From: an uncultured Prevotellaceae bacterium
GTDB lineage: Bacteria; Bacteroidota; Bacteroidia; Bacteroidales; Bacteroidaceae
Direction: 5' to 3'
DNA length: 64,000 nucleotides
Assembly: GCA_902768785.1 (NCBI GenBank)
Contig: CACXMM010000002.1
Span: 86,589-150,588, forward strand
Below the pieces are notes generated by a model. That model searched no databases. It was given only the letters and a program-made list of their open reading frames with translations, and had not been told where the DNA came from. Below are positions 36,175 through 48,128 of the stretch, piece by piece. Each line of letters opens with the position of its first letter. Within the stretch, counting starts at the first letter, position 1. Made by a program: the position numbers and the translations under genes.

Positions 36175-37146
36175 TTAATTATTCACCGAACCACCTACGA
36201 TATCCAACAGTTCGGAGGTGATGGCCTGCTGACGACTCTTGTTGTACTGGAGGTTCAGCTCACGTAACAACTCATCCGCATTATCAGTGGCCGTCTGCAT
36301 GGCTACCATTCGTGCTGCATGCTCAGAGGCATTACTGTCGAGCAAAGCAGTATAGAGCATGAGATGGGCTAACTTCGGGATCAACTGCGAGAGCACAGTA
36401 TCCATGTCAGGCTCAACCAGGAAGTTATCGTTCAGCGGCTTTACATTTTCCTCCACCTGCGTGTGCTCCTTCTCACCACGTTTCTTCAAGTACTCCTGCG
36501 ACTCCTTCGTAGCAATCACAGAGGTGAGATCACGCTCATGATCGCGTTCAAGTTCCTCTTCGATATCGATAGGAAGGAAGGTCTTACGGGTAAGCACCTG
36601 AGAACCGGCACTTTTGAAGTGGTGGTAGATCAGCTCCACCTTGTCAATCTCCCCCTCAGCGAATTTACGACCCAGTTCCATGGCGATCTCGATACATTCC
36701 TGGACATTGGGCTTATCTGCCAGAGCAGAGTACTCTCCTTGTATCTTCAGTCCCATCTTCCGCGCTTTCTCATAGACCTTCCGGCCAATAGGATAGATCT
36801 CCACATTATCGCGTCCAATGGTCTTGTCATATTCGTCGAGCGCATGACTCATCATCTTGATGATATTGGCATTGAAACCACCACAAAGAGAAGAATTTGA
36901 CGAAAAGACCAGAAGGGCAGCCCTTTTGACAGGACGTTCTTGATCGTAAATTGTCTGGGCCTCTGCTTCAGCAGCAAGGAAAGACTTGAGGATGTGCTCT
37001 AGCATCGTCTCGTAAGGTAGCATGTTCTGAATAGCCACCTGTGCGTGATGGAGTTTGCTGGAGGCCACCATCTTCATAGCCGACGTGATCTTACGTGTCG
37101 AATTTACTGAGGCAATGCGGCCTTTAATTTCTTTCAGACTAGGCAT
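36175..37146 (-). CDS. atpG: ATP synthase F1 subunit gamma
   Basis: The central shaft of F1 (323 residues). The N-terminal helix MPSLKEIKGRIASVNSTRKI TSAMKMVA region and the C-terminal helix (NADELLRELNLQYNKSRQQA) form the coiled coil that turns inside alpha3-beta3. It is somewhat longer than the E. coli chain, with an insert rich in charged residues around 200-225 (KKRGEKEHTQVEENVKPLND), as is common in Bacteroidetes. It is the last gene of the operon, separated from atpA by 137 bp with a large inverted repeat. Confidence 0.96.
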   Translation of the reverse strand: MPSLKEIKGRIASVNSTRKITSAMKMVASSKLHHAQVAIQNMLPYETMLEHILKSFLAAEAEAQTIYDQERPVKRAALLVFSSNSSLCGGFNANIIKMMSHALDEYDKTIGRDNVEIYPIGRKVYEKARKMGLKIQGEYSALADKPNVQECIEIAMELGRKFAEGEIDKVELIYHHFKSAGSQVLTRKTFLPIDIEEELERDHERDLTSVIATKESQEYLKKRGEKEHTQVEENVKPLNDNFLVEPDMDTVLSQLIPKLAHLMLYTALLDSNASEHAARMVAMQTATDNADELLRELNLQYNKSRQQAITSELLDIVGGSVNN

Positions 37147-37153
37147 TATATTC

Positions 37154-37275
37154 TTTGAACTTTGAGGTTTGAACTTTGAACTTTATGATTTGAATTTTTG
37201 AAATCTCACTTTGAACTCCGAGAATTGACTTTGCGATTACTTGGTAATCAAAAAGATCAAAACTCAAAGTTCAAA
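37154..37275. repeat. Inverted repeat with inner hairpin between atpA and atpG
   Basis: The 13-mer TTTGAACTTTGAG (37154-37166) is mirrored by CTCAAAGTTCAAA (37263-37275). More copies of TTTGAACTTTGA stand beside the first arm, and an inner stem GATTAC-TTGG-GTAATC type hairpin (37235-37249) lies near the second. The transcript between atpA and atpG can therefore fold into one large structure. Confidence 0.7.
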
Positions 37276-37283
37276 GGTCAAAG

Positions 37284-38867
37284 TCACTTGTAAGTTCCTG
37301 CAATATCAGCCATAACAGCCTCAATCTTCTTCGTCGTCTCGTCATCGATCTTACCACTGGCCAAGGTCTCGATCACCTCGGGATTGGCAGAACGCAACTT
37401 ATCGAGGAACTGAGTCTGACACTCACGTACCTTGGGGATGGGCACCTCGCGCATCAGTCCATGCACACCACAATAAAGGATGGCGATCTGCTCACCTACG
37501 GGCATCGGACTGTACTGAGGCTGAATCAGCAACTGGTTGTTCTTACGACCACGGTCAAGGGTCATTGCCGTCACAGCATCCATATCACTGGAGAACTTGG
37601 AGAATGCCTCCAACTCACGATACTGTGCCTGGTCAATCTTCAAGGTACCAGCCACCTTCTTCATAGACTTGATCTGTGCCGAACCACCCACACGACTCAC
37701 GGAGATACCTACGTTGATGGCAGGACGGAAGCCCTGGTTGAAGAGGTCGCTCTCCAAGAAAATCTGACCGTCGGTGATAGAGATCACGTTCGTCGGGATA
37801 TAAGCCGATACGTCACCTGCCTGTGTCTCGATGATCGGAAGAGCAGTAAGAGAACCACCACCCTTCACATGACCCTTCATGCACTCGGGCAGGTCGTTCA
37901 TCTGCTCAGCCACCTCCTGCTGCTCGTTCATCTTTGCCGCACGCTCCAACAGACGAGAGTGCAGATAGAACACATCACCAGGATAAGCCTCACGTCCTGA
38001 AGGACGACGAAGGATCAGTGACACCTCACGGTAAGCCACAGCCTGCTTCGAAAGATCGTCATACACCACAAGGGCTGGCAGACCACGGTCACGGAAATAC
38101 TCGCCAATAGCAGCACCGGCAAACGGTGCATAGTACTGCATGGCAGCAGGATCAGCAGCGGTAGCAGCTACCACGATGGTATAAGGCATAGCCCCGTGTT
38201 CCTGCAAAGTACTGACAAGTGCGGCCACGGTAGATGCTTTCTGTCCGATGGCCACATAGATACAATAGACAGGCTTACCTGCCTCATAGAAACTTTTCTG
38301 GTTGATGATGGTATCCACAGCAATGGCGGTCTTACCCGTCTGACGGTCACCGATGATGAGCTCACGCTGTCCACGACCGATAGGAATCATCGAGTCGATG
38401 GCCTTCAAGCCCGTCTGCAGTGGCTCCTTCACTGGCTGACGGTAGATCACACCAGGAGCCTTACGATCCAGCGGCATCTCGAAAGCATCGCTCAGGTCGA
38501 TGTCTCCCTTACCGTCGATAGCCTGTCCCAACGGGTTGATGACACGACCGAGCATGTTGTCGTTCACGCGGATGGAGGCAATACGCTTGGTACGCTTCAC
38601 CACCATACCCTCCTTGATGCCCGATGTAGTACCTAAGAGTACACAACCGACGTTGTCTTCCTCCAGGTTCATCACGATAGCCATCGTCCCGTTCTCAAAC
38701 TCCAACAACTCATTGGCTTCAGCATTGCGCAGACCGTAGATACGGGCCACACCATCGCTCACGGTGAGTACAGTACCCACTTCGTCAAACTTCTCTGCAT
38801 TGGAGATGCCTTTCAGTTGTTCAAGCAGAACCTGCGATACCTCGCTTGGTTTAATCTTATCTGACAT
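37284..38867 (-). CDS. atpA: ATP synthase F1 subunit alpha
   Basis: A non-catalytic nucleotide-binding subunit (527 residues). Walker A is [13 protein letters not shown], and the typical segment [20 protein letters not shown] follows. It alternates with beta in the F1 hexamer. All expected regions are present and the length is usual. It lies between atpH (50 bp upstream) and the structured gap before atpG. Confidence 0.98.
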   Translation of the reverse strand: MSDKIKPSEVSQVLLEQLKGISNAEKFDEVGTVLTVSDGVARIYGLRNAEANELLEFENGTMAIVMNLEEDNVGCVLLGTTSGIKEGMVVKRTKRIASIRVNDNMLGRVINPLGQAIDGKGDIDLSDAFEMPLDRKAPGVIYRQPVKEPLQTGLKAIDSMIPIGRGQRELIIGDRQTGKTAIAVDTIINQKSFYEAGKPVYCIYVAIGQKASTVAALVSTLQEHGAMPYTIVVAATAADPAAMQYYAPFAGAAIGEYFRDRGLPALVVYDDLSKQAVAYREVSLILRRPSGREAYPGDVFYLHSRLLERAAKMNEQQEVAEQMNDLPECMKGHVKGGGSLTALPIIETQAGDVSAYIPTNVISITDGQIFLESDLFNQGFRPAINVGISVSRVGGSAQIKSMKKVAGTLKIDQAQYRELEAFSKFSSDMDAVTAMTLDRGRKNNQLLIQPQYSPMPVGEQIAILYCGVHGLMREVPIPKVRECQTQFLDKLRSANPEVIETLASGKIDDETTKKIEAVMADIAGTYK

Positions 38868-38917
38868 GTTTTCTGTTTTTATTCATTATTACGTTAAAAC
38901 GTTTTTACGTGATAACG

Positions 38918-39454
38918 TCATTTCTTAAGTGTTTGTAGAATCGATTTGAGTTTTGACTTCACGCTCGCATCCAGACGATACGTGTCGTACTCGAGGATGA
39001 AACCACCGATGATATCAGGGTTCACCTCTGTCTCAAATTCTACTGTTCCATTAGTCTTACTCTCTACCATCTGTCGCATCTTCTGTTCGGTGACAGGAGA
39101 AACATGTGCAGCGGTAATGAGGCGTCCGCGGATGATATTCTTCTGTTGGCGGTAAAGCGTGACGTACGAATTAGCCATGAACTGCATCACACTCTCTCGG
39201 TCCTCACGTAGCACAAGCTGCACGAAGGCCTTTGTCAAGTCGGAGGGTTTCTTTCCGATTGCCGTGAGCAATAGGACCTCTTTCTTGTCTTTTGAGAGCA
39301 TCGGATTGTCTATCGTAAACCGCAGCTGTGGTACTTCAACGTAACTCTTTGCGAGAGTCTGCATCTCCGTATATACAGCATCTTCGATTTTCGCGTCTGT
39401 CGCACTCTTGAGCAGTGCTCGGGCGTATCTTACCGATATGACTCCTATATCCAT
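38918..39454 (-). CDS. atpH: ATP synthase F1 subunit delta
   Basis: The peripheral-stalk cap (178 residues, OSCP/delta family), which links the b-subunit stalk to the top of F1. The N-terminal helical domain (VISVRYARALLKSATDAKIE) and the C-terminal IIGGFILEYDTYRLDASVKS are the standard family motifs. It starts nine bases after atpF. Confidence 0.95.
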   Translation of the reverse strand: MDIGVISVRYARALLKSATDAKIEDAVYTEMQTLAKSYVEVPQLRFTIDNPMLSKDKKEVLLLTAIGKKPSDLTKAFVQLVLREDRESVMQFMANSYVTLYRQQKNIIRGRLITAAHVSPVTEQKMRQMVESKTNGTVEFETEVNPDIIGGFILEYDTYRLDASVKSKLKSILQTLKK

Positions 39455-39463
39455 ACGCTATAC

Positions 39464-39979
39464 TTATTTGTCAGTAGAAACCTCATCCAGCATACGGTCA
39501 ATCAAATCCATCTGAGCCTTGTCGTCCTTCAGGTTCTGGCGGAGCACCTTCTCGGCAATCTCCACACTGAGCTGGGCGACTTGCTGACGGATGTCGGCGA
39601 TGGCAGCCCTCTTCTCTTGTTCGATAGCGACCTTAGCATCACCTAAGAGACGGGCGCCTTCCTCACGTGCCTTTTGCTGAGCCTGTTCCACGATGGCATC
39701 GCGTGTCTCGGCGGCCTCTTTGAGGATCTGCGCCTGACGGTCACGTGCCTCCTGAAGGATCGCTTCGCCTTCCTGCTTGATGTTCTCCAGTCGCTCAGAG
39801 GCCTCATGGGCTTTCTTCAGACTGTCCTCGATATATTGGTTTCGCTCTTCCACCATGTTAACGATGGCCGGGAAACCATATTTGGCAAGCACGAAGAAGA
39901 CGACGGCAAACGCCAGAAGCATCCAGAACAGGAGTCCCAGATCAGGAGTGAGGATTGCTGGCAGTTTACTGAAATCCAT
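39464..39979 (-). CDS. atpF: ATP synthase Fo subunit b
   Basis: The peripheral-stalk subunit (171 residues). One N-terminal membrane helix (DLGLLFWMLLAFAVVFFVLA, about residues 14-33) is followed by a long charged coiled coil (EASERLENIKQEGEAILQEA and onward) that reaches F1. Standard size, 40 bp downstream of atpE. Confidence 0.96.
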   Translation of the reverse strand: MDFSKLPAILTPDLGLLFWMLLAFAVVFFVLAKYGFPAIVNMVEERNQYIEDSLKKAHEASERLENIKQEGEAILQEARDRQAQILKEAAETRDAIVEQAQQKAREEGARLLGDAKVAIEQEKRAAIADIRQQVAQLSVEIAEKVLRQNLKDDKAQMDLIDRMLDEVSTDK

Positions 39980-40019
39980 TCGCTGTAATATTTAGTTGAT
40001 TACCTAATGGAAACAGTGT

Positions 40020-40280
<261 letters not shown>

Positions 40281-40327
40281 TTATTAATAAATGTTTGTTT
40301 CTAAATTCTTAACTATAAATTCTAATC

Positions 40328-41371
40328 TTACTCTGCGCCGTGTTCCTTATGGGCAAGCCCGATGAACACCGCACTAAGCATGGTAAATACGTATGCCTGA
40401 ACAAAGGCCACCAGCAGCTCCAGTGCATTCATGAAAAGGAGCATGATGATGCTGAAGGCGTTAAGTCCGAGGCCGAATCCTACACCCATTGACCAACCGA
40501 GGAAGATCACGCAAGTGAACGAGAGGATCACCGCATGTCCTGCCATCATGTTGGCAAAGAGACGGATCATCAGGGCGAAGGGCTTGGTGAACACGCCAAA
40601 GAGTTCAATCAATGGCATCACCGGGGCTGGATAGGCTTTGAGGAACAAAGGCACCTCCGGCCAAAATATCTCCTTCCAGTATTCCTTATTGGCAAAGATG
40701 TTGATGGCCAGCATCGTACACAATGCCAGAAAGAAGGTGATATTGATATTACCCGTTACGTTGGCTCCACCGGGGAAGATCGGGATCAATCCGATGAGGT
40801 TACAAGTCAGGATGAAGAAGAACACCGTGAGCAGGTAAGGAGCATAGGGTTTGTAGTGTTTCTCACCGATCGACGATTTGATCAGGTCGTCGTGAATCGT
40901 CATCACGACCATCTCCATCGCTCCGACAAAGCCTTTGGGAGTCTCGCTCTTCGCGTCGTGTTTCTTATACCAGCGGGCACAACTGAGGAAGACGATGATC
41001 AGTATCGCCACAACGATCCATATCTGCAGAACTGACTTGGTGATGCTCAGGTCAATCGGACGCACCTCTTCGCCATTCACACGCTCATAGATTTTGCCAT
41101 GGTGCTCTTCACTGAAGAAGAACCCCTCTGGTAAACTATGAGCAGTGCAGAAATGCCACTTTCCAGTATTCTCACTACGGATGATGATAGGTAGTGGGAT
41201 GCTCAGATGCTTACCTTGATAGGAGGCGATATGCCACTCATACGAGTCAGCAAGATGCTCAAGGACGATCTCTGGGATGTCCAAGGCTTCGCCTTCCTTC
41301 TCCTCAGCCATCATGGGCATCGGCAGCAAGACTACCATCAACAGGAGGATTATCGACTTTATTTGTTTCAT
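40328..41371 (-). CDS. atpB: ATP synthase Fo subunit a
   Basis: The ion-channel subunit (347 residues). It has the usual a-subunit helices, with the essential arginine in KPFALMIRLFANMMAGHAVI. As in other Bacteroidetes it carries a long N-terminal extension: a signal-like segment (MKQIKSIILLLMVVLLPMPM) and about 90 residues outside the membrane before the first core helix (SVLQIWIVVAILIIVFLSCA). The purpose of the extension is not known. It lies between the AtpI-like gene and atpE. Confidence 0.96.
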   Translation of the reverse strand: MKQIKSIILLLMVVLLPMPMMAEEKEGEALDIPEIVLEHLADSYEWHIASYQGKHLSIPLPIIIRSENTGKWHFCTAHSLPEGFFFSEEHHGKIYERVNGEEVRPIDLSITKSVLQIWIVVAILIIVFLSCARWYKKHDAKSETPKGFVGAMEMVVMTIHDDLIKSSIGEKHYKPYAPYLLTVFFFILTCNLIGLIPIFPGGANVTGNINITFFLALCTMLAINIFANKEYWKEIFWPEVPLFLKAYPAPVMPLIELFGVFTKPFALMIRLFANMMAGHAVILSFTCVIFLGWSMGVGFGLGLNAFSIIMLLFMNALELLVAFVQAYVFTMLSAVFIGLAHKEHGAE

Positions 41372-41406
41372 TGATTCTAATATGTATTAGCAAACTGTTA
41401 AGATCG

Positions 41407-41796
41407 TCAGGAGCGGTTAGACACTCTGGCGAAGAAAAAGGTATGATGTACCAATGATACTACATAGTAGGCCATGAATACCAGGAAGAACTGAAGCATC
41501 GAGTCGCGTGAGTCCGTCAAGTAATAGACAAACATCACGGCCAATGCCAACAACAACCGGAAACCGGACACAGCTGTGAAATAGGTAGGCAGTGAATCCT
41601 TGTGATTCAAAGCAACCCATCGCCAGATAAGAGCTATGACGATGCCTGTCAATAACAGGAAAGAAGAACTGACTATCATCTCAGTCAACAAGTCGAGGCT
41701 GAACACCTTTTCTACGATGATCACCAGACCATTCATTACAGCAAATAGGAATATGACCTGTATGATATACGACTTGCACAGCTTATTGATGTCCAT
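41407..41796 (-). CDS. Small four-helix membrane protein in the atp operon (AtpI-like position)
   Basis: A 129-residue protein with four hydrophobic segments (VIFLFAVMNGLVIIV, MIVSSSFLLLTGIVIALIW, LLLALAVMFVYYL, FFLVFMAYYVVSLV). It sits between atpC and atpB, where Bacteroidetes operons carry an unnamed membrane protein. In other bacteria this position belongs to AtpI, which helps assemble the c ring; whether this protein does so is inferred from position and topology only. Confidence 0.8.
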   Translation of the reverse strand: MDINKLCKSYIIQVIFLFAVMNGLVIIVEKVFSLDLLTEMIVSSSFLLLTGIVIALIWRWVALNHKDSLPTYFTAVSGFRLLLALAVMFVYYLTDSRDSMLQFFLVFMAYYVVSLVHHTFFFARVSNRS

Positions 41797-41808
41797 ATCC
41801 TTCGTTGC

Positions 41809-42051
41809 TTAATTCAATTCAACACAGAGACTTACCTGATTCTTCTGCACTTCCACGAAACCACCTAAAATCTCCAGACTATCCTTTCCTTCTTGGGTGC
41901 GGATCTCCACCGTACCCTTCTGAAGAGTAGAGATAATAGGTGCGTGGTCTGTGAGTATCTCGAACTGTCCCATGGTGCCAGGCACGAGGATGCTCTCGAC
42001 GACTCCATGATACTCAACCTTTTCAGGTGAAACGATTCTTAAATGCAACAT
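41809..42051 (-). CDS. atpC: ATP synthase F1 subunit epsilon
   Basis: A short epsilon subunit (80 residues) consisting of the N-terminal beta sandwich (MLHLRIVSPEKVEYHGVVES, then PGTMGQFEILTDHAPIISTL). The C-terminal helical hairpin that inhibits ATP hydrolysis in E. coli is missing, as in many Bacteroidetes. The start was set at the ATG that opens this domain; a longer frame from 42123 would overlap atpD and adds an unrelated basic segment. Confidence 0.93.
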   Translation of the reverse strand: MLHLRIVSPEKVEYHGVVESILVPGTMGQFEILTDHAPIISTLQKGTVEIRTQEGKDSLEILGGFVEVQKNQVSLCVELN

Positions 42052-42073
42052 AATTATCAATTTTAATTGCCAA

Positions 42074-43645
<1,572 letters not shown>

Positions 43646-43674
43646 TTAGTAATCCTTTTTAGATTGTAATTGTG

Positions 43675-43706
43675 CAAAAATAGCAATTATTTTTCTTAAT
43701 CACAAA
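43675..43706 (-). promoter_or_regulatory. Predicted promoter of the ATP synthase operon
   Basis: TTTG, 20 nt, TATTTTTG on the minus strand, with a leader of about 70 nt before atpD. Confidence 0.65.
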
Positions 43707-43766
43707 TATTTTCTAATTTTATTTTCAAAGGATGTCAAAAAAGACATTTAGGACACCTATCCACTA

Positions 43767-44810
43767 TCATTTCACGACCGCATCTTGTGTCAGGATCAGA
43801 CGGATATCCTTTCCTTTGGGCATCACTGGCAGTGACCATTCCCCAGGACCGACCAGAATTGTAATAGCCCTACCTCCTTTTACGATTCCCTTGCCTAAGG
43901 GAGAAGGAATCTGTCCTTTAGCGGCCATCGCTAAAGCTTTTGGTAGATCAAAGAAGTGACCACTGCCGTCTTTTGCCACGCTGATGTCACAATGTCTGAT
44001 ATACGGGGTGAGTGCAGGAACCTGTCTTCCTATTTCATCTATTAGCATGCCAGCTACGACATGAGCCCCATATATATTATAATGTGTATTGTCTTTCCTC
44101 CCCTTCGGAATGCTTGGATGTTCACCAGGCTTGAACCACATGTGCAATCTCCTGGATCCTTTAATGCCCAGGTTCTGCTCAATCTGTTTCGTCACATGAT
44201 TGGCGTCAACAAAAGGAACGTCTAATTGACGTGCCACGTTCTGAGGAGCCACGATATATGCACCATGGGTGTCAATCAGTGTGTCACTGTTAACTTGTTC
44301 ATCAAGGTCTGAGAACGTGGTGTTCCGTAATGACTCATCATCGACAGAAGTATCTGACTGCCGAAAGAAATTCCTACGGACTACAGCATTGAAAAGAACT
44401 GGTATTCCGCCCTTTGCACGTGTTTCGTTCACGAACTTCTTAAGGTTCTCATCGAACGTAGAACCTGGATCTGTATGACGATCGGGATTAGCTTTTTCAT
44501 CATTATGGCCAAATTGGATAAAGACATAATCGCCTGGCTTTATCCTATCAACAACCTTCTGCCATCGTCCCTCGTCAATGAAACTTTTAGAAGATCTTCC
44601 ATTCACAGCATGGTTCTCAACCACGACGTCATCAGTGAAATACGACTGGAGTACCATGCCCCACCCTCTCTCCTGCTTGTCATCACTGATGTCTTTGTTG
44701 GCCATGGTTGAATCGCCAATCATGAAGACGGTGATAACGTGATCATGCTGGAAGGACATCAATACGATGACAAAAGTTAATAAGGTTAATAATTTTGAGA
44801 TTTGTTTCAT
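43767..44810 (-). CDS. SGNH/GDSL esterase (rhamnogalacturonan acetylesterase-like, CE12) with pectinesterase-like tail
   Basis: A 347-residue exported hydrolase. After a signal peptide (about 1-20) the SGNH core has the nucleophile Ser in FMIGDSTMANKD, block II in ENHAVNGRSSKSFID, block III in FIQFGHNDEKAN and the Asp/His block KDNTHYNIYG, all as in CE12 acetylesterases of pectin. The last 75 residues do not belong to this fold: ISVAKDGSGHFFDLPKALAM followed by AITILVGPGEW resembles the first two strands of a pectin methylesterase. Between them lies PSPLGKGIVKGG, encoded by a hairpin-forming CTCCCTTAGGCAAGGGA segment. The tail looks like a truncated fusion. Confidence 0.83.
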   Translation of the reverse strand: MKQISKLLTLLTFVIVLMSFQHDHVITVFMIGDSTMANKDISDDKQERGWGMVLQSYFTDDVVVENHAVNGRSSKSFIDEGRWQKVVDRIKPGDYVFIQFGHNDEKANPDRHTDPGSTFDENLKKFVNETRAKGGIPVLFNAVVRRNFFRQSDTSVDDESLRNTTFSDLDEQVNSDTLIDTHGAYIVAPQNVARQLDVPFVDANHVTKQIEQNLGIKGSRRLHMWFKPGEHPSIPKGRKDNTHYNIYGAHVVAGMLIDEIGRQVPALTPYIRHCDISVAKDGSGHFFDLPKALAMAAKGQIPSPLGKGIVKGGRAITILVGPGEWSLPVMPKGKDIRLILTQDAVVK

Positions 44811-44910
44811 GATTGTTCAAAATAAGAGTTCAAGTGTTTGTTAGTAGTTGTGGATGATACAGGATTGAGAAAAGACTCATCCTGCACCATCCAGCTATGT
44901 ATCAAGTAAG

Positions 44911-46272
44911 TTATCCGACTGCAGCAATCAGTTGGTCTGTCGTTACCAGCATCTGTTCACCCGTCAACATGTTCTTCAGGGTTACCTTTCCTTCGGAAAT
45001 CTCATTCTCCCCAGCCAATGCAACGAACGGTATCTGTTTGGCGTTGGCGTAGCTCATCTGTTTCTTCATTTTGACGGAATCAGGATAGATTTCTGTACGA
45101 ATCCCTGCTTCACGTGCCTTAGCGGCAATCGGCATACAATAAGCGGTTTCCTTTTCCCCGAAGTTGATGAACAGCAGCTGTGTACCGTTCATAGATTCCT
45201 TGGGATAGGCATCAAGAGCGTTAAGCACATCGAAGATACGGTCAACTCCGAATGAGATGCCAACACCAGAGATTCCTGGCATACCGAAGATTCCTGTTAG
45301 GTTGTCATATCGACCACCACCAGTAATACTGCCAATCTGCACGTCAAGTGCTTTCACTTCGAAAATCGCACCGGTATAATAGTTCAGACCACGTGCTAAA
45401 GTCAGGTCAAGTTGTACCTCGTTCTTTAAATTGAATGACTCAAGTGTATGCAGGATGAAACGAATTTCTTCCACACCTTTCAATCCTATCTGAGAATCAG
45501 CAAGAACATTACTGATTACTTGAAGCTTTTCTTCATTAGTGCCTGACAGAGAGATAATTGGCTGAAGCATCTGAATGGATTCTTCAGAAATGCCGTCACG
45601 TGCCAATTCCTCATTCACTGCATCAATGCCGATCTTATCGAGTTTGTCGATGGCTACTGTAATATCCACTATCTTATCAGCTTCACCTATCACTTCTGCA
45701 ATACCTGTGAGGATTTTCCGATTATTAATCTTTATCTGCACACGTACACCGAAACGAGAAAATACAGTATCTACGATCTGCATCAGTTCCACCTCGTTCA
45801 ATAATGAATCAGATCCAACCACATCACCGTCGAACTGATAGAACTCACGATAGCGGCCCTTCTGTGGACGATCGGCACGCCATACCGGTTGTACCTGATA
45901 GCGTTTAAAGGGTAACTGCAATTCATCACGGTGCATCACCACATATCGTGCAAAAGGAACAGTGAGATCATAACGTAGTCCTTTCTCACATAGTCTGGCA
46001 GCCAAATGAAGGGCATTGCGCTCTTGCAGTTCCTCATCGCTCACCTTATTCAGGAAATCACCGCTATTGAGTACCTTGAAAAGGAGTTTATCCCCTTCCT
46101 CGCCATACTTTCCCATCAGTGTCTGAAGTGTTTCCATGGCGGGTGTTTCAATCTGTTGGAACCCATAGAGCGCATACACGCTTCGAATGGTATCAAAGAT
46201 ATAGTTGCGCTTTGCCATCTCCACTGGGGAGAAGTCGCGCGTTCCTTTGGGAATACTGGGTTTATTTGCCAT
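44911..46272 (-). CDS. hisS: Histidyl-tRNA synthetase
   Basis: A 453-residue class II synthetase that charges tRNA-His. Motif 1 ([20 protein letters not shown] region), motif 2 ([20 protein letters not shown]) and motif 3 ([13 protein letters not shown]) are present, as are the histidine-binding stretches [14 protein letters not shown] and [13 protein letters not shown]. The C-terminal anticodon-binding domain begins near residue 350. It follows purA by a single base and is the last gene of the fur-purA-hisS run. Confidence 0.97.
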   Translation of the reverse strand: MANKPSIPKGTRDFSPVEMAKRNYIFDTIRSVYALYGFQQIETPAMETLQTLMGKYGEEGDKLLFKVLNSGDFLNKVSDEELQERNALHLAARLCEKGLRYDLTVPFARYVVMHRDELQLPFKRYQVQPVWRADRPQKGRYREFYQFDGDVVGSDSLLNEVELMQIVDTVFSRFGVRVQIKINNRKILTGIAEVIGEADKIVDITVAIDKLDKIGIDAVNEELARDGISEESIQMLQPIISLSGTNEEKLQVISNVLADSQIGLKGVEEIRFILHTLESFNLKNEVQLDLTLARGLNYYTGAIFEVKALDVQIGSITGGGRYDNLTGIFGMPGISGVGISFGVDRIFDVLNALDAYPKESMNGTQLLFINFGEKETAYCMPIAAKAREAGIRTEIYPDSVKMKKQMSYANAKQIPFVALAGENEISEGKVTLKNMLTGEQMLVTTDQLIAAVG

Positions 46273-46273
46273 G

Positions 46274-47548
46274 TTATTGTCTCACGATTGTCTGTTCTCG
46301 ATCAGGACCGATGGAGATGATTTTAATAGGTGTATCTAACTCTGCTTCTAGGAATGCAATATAGTCTTTGAATTCCTTCGGGAACTGGTCTTCAGAAGTG
46401 AACTTTGTCATGTCGGTCTTCCATCCTGGAAGTTCTTGATAGACAGGCTCAATACCTTCTTCAATACTGTAGGGGAAGTGATCAATCTGCACACCGTTCT
46501 GTTTATAGGCTACGCAGGCCTTGATGGTATCAAAACCATCCAACACATCACTCTTCATCATGATCAGTTGAGTAACACCGTTCACGTCAATGGCATAACG
46601 CAAGGCAACCAGATCGATCCAGCCGCAACGACGCTCACGACCAGTCACAGCACCGTACTCATGACCCAGGTCACGGATCTTCTTCCCAGTCTCGTCAAAC
46701 AATTCCGTAGGGAAAGGACCTGCACCAACACGGGTACAATAGGCTTTCATGATGCCATATACCTCACCGATCTTATTCGGTCCGATGCCTAATCCGGAAC
46801 AAGCACCCGAACAGATGGTGTTCGATGATGTAACAAAAGGATAGCTGCCAAAGTCGATGTCGAGCATCGTGCCCTGAGCACCTTCACAGAGAATACTCTT
46901 CCCTTCACGTAGCAACTGGTTCACTTCAAATTCAGAATCTACAATCTTGAACTGTTTCATATACTCGATACCTTCCATCCAGGTCTTCTCCACCTCAGAT
47001 ATATCATAATCCGTGAAGTTCAGAGAGCGGAGCATCTCCTCATGACGAGCTTTGTGTATTGCATACTTCTCCTCGAAATTCTCAAAGATATCGCCTACAC
47101 GCAGACCGTTACGTGAAATTTTATCCGTATAGGTAGGACCGATACCCTTCCCTGTGGTTCCCACCTTGCTCTTACCTTTCTGTGCCTCATAGGCAGCATC
47201 CAGTACACGATGGGTAGGCATGATTAAATGAGCTTTCTTGGAGATATGAAGACGGGAACGCAGATCGTGTCCGCTTTTCTCCAGATCCTTGGCCTCCAAC
47301 ATGAACAAGTCAGGTGCCAACACCACCCCATTACCTATAATATTCACTTTCCCTCCTTGGAAAATGCCGGAGGGAATGCTGCGAAGCACATATTTCTCCC
47401 CCTCGAACTCCAAGGTGTGTCCAGCATTGGGACCACCTTGAAAACGAGCCACTACATCATACTTGGGGGTCAGCACATCGACCACCTTGCCTTTTCCTTC
47501 ATCTCCCCACTGTAAACCAAGCAGGACATCTACTTTTCCTTTGTTCAT
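46274..47548 (-). CDS. purA: Adenylosuccinate synthetase
   Basis: A 424-residue GTP-dependent ligase joining IMP and aspartate, the first step from IMP to AMP. The N-terminal [16 protein letters not shown] loop, [20 protein letters not shown] and [16 protein letters not shown] are diagnostic. The catalytic Asp (WGDEG) and His (AGH) are present. It starts three bases after the Fur-family gene, so the regulator and purA share a transcript. Confidence 0.97.
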   Translation of the reverse strand: MNKGKVDVLLGLQWGDEGKGKVVDVLTPKYDVVARFQGGPNAGHTLEFEGEKYVLRSIPSGIFQGGKVNIIGNGVVLAPDLFMLEAKDLEKSGHDLRSRLHISKKAHLIMPTHRVLDAAYEAQKGKSKVGTTGKGIGPTYTDKISRNGLRVGDIFENFEEKYAIHKARHEEMLRSLNFTDYDISEVEKTWMEGIEYMKQFKIVDSEFEVNQLLREGKSILCEGAQGTMLDIDFGSYPFVTSSNTICSGACSGLGIGPNKIGEVYGIMKAYCTRVGAGPFPTELFDETGKKIRDLGHEYGAVTGRERRCGWIDLVALRYAIDVNGVTQLIMMKSDVLDGFDTIKACVAYKQNGVQIDHFPYSIEEGIEPVYQELPGWKTDMTKFTSEDQFPKEFKDYIAFLEAELDTPIKIISIGPDREQTIVRQ

Positions 47549-47551
47549 AAT

Positions 47552-48022
47552 TTATAGTTGTTTCTTGTTTTTCTGACGCGTAATCCGTGCCTGACAGCTG
47601 CTGCACACCCCATAAATATAGAGCGAAAAACTTTCCTTTCGGAATCGGCGTAAACGTGTTTCATCAACTGCACGGATGATAGCTGGCGACTTCACCACAC
47701 TCTCCCTTCCGCATACCGTGCATACTTGATGACAATGGCTCACATTATCGTAGGCTGCTTCGTAACGGGTTTCACCTGCTACACGGTACGAGATAACCAA
47801 TCGAAGTTCCATGAACAGATTGATCGTGTTGTAAAGTGTTGCTCTACTCACTCGGAAATGACGGGATAATAACAACTCGTCAAGTTCCTGTAATGAGAAG
47901 TGGGATGGAAAATCGAAGATAGCATCAAGCACCGCAAAACGCTCTGGCGTTTTACGGCGTTTATTCTGCTCTAAATAGTTAGTTAGCACCTCTCTGACAG
48001 CTATCTTTACATGATCCTTCAT
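47552..48022 (-). CDS. Fur-family transcriptional regulator
   Basis: A 156-residue regulator from the ATG at MKDHVKIAVREVLTNYLEQN. The winged helix (RKTPERFAVLDAIFDFPSHF, then LLLSRHFRVSRATLYNTINL) is followed by a dimer/metal domain with SHCHQVCTVCG and a second pair CSSC for structural zinc. It could sense iron, peroxide (PerR) or zinc; the sequence does not decide. A longer frame starting at 48112 exists, but the promoter at 48046-48076 lies inside it, so the shorter start is preferred for at least that transcript. Operon with purA and hisS. Confidence 0.88.
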   Translation of the reverse strand: MKDHVKIAVREVLTNYLEQNKRRKTPERFAVLDAIFDFPSHFSLQELDELLLSRHFRVSRATLYNTINLFMELRLVISYRVAGETRYEAAYDNVSHCHQVCTVCGRESVVKSPAIIRAVDETRLRRFRKESFSLYIYGVCSSCQARITRQKNKKQL

Positions 48023-48045
48023 GCGGTCATCTACATAAATCCGTG

Positions 48046-48076
48046 CAAAGTTACGAAAAGTCGAGCGAAATGCAAA
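48046..48076 (-). promoter_or_regulatory. Predicted promoter P1 of fur-purA-hisS, extended type
   Basis: TTTG, 19 nt, TAACTTTG on the minus strand, with ACTTTTCG directly before the -7 box. Just upstream, GAAATG-AAAAG-AAA faces TTTCCTTTTGCATTTC, a dyad shared with the serS promoter. Confidence 0.75.
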
Positions 48077-48128
48077 AGGAAAATTCATTTTTCTTTTCAT
48101 TTCCGAGAACATATAACTTCTACATATG

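Noticed and set aside
44860-44884. Hairpin after hisS as an intrinsic terminator
   Set aside because: The stem has a bulge and no T-run follows on the minus strand, so I did not list it.
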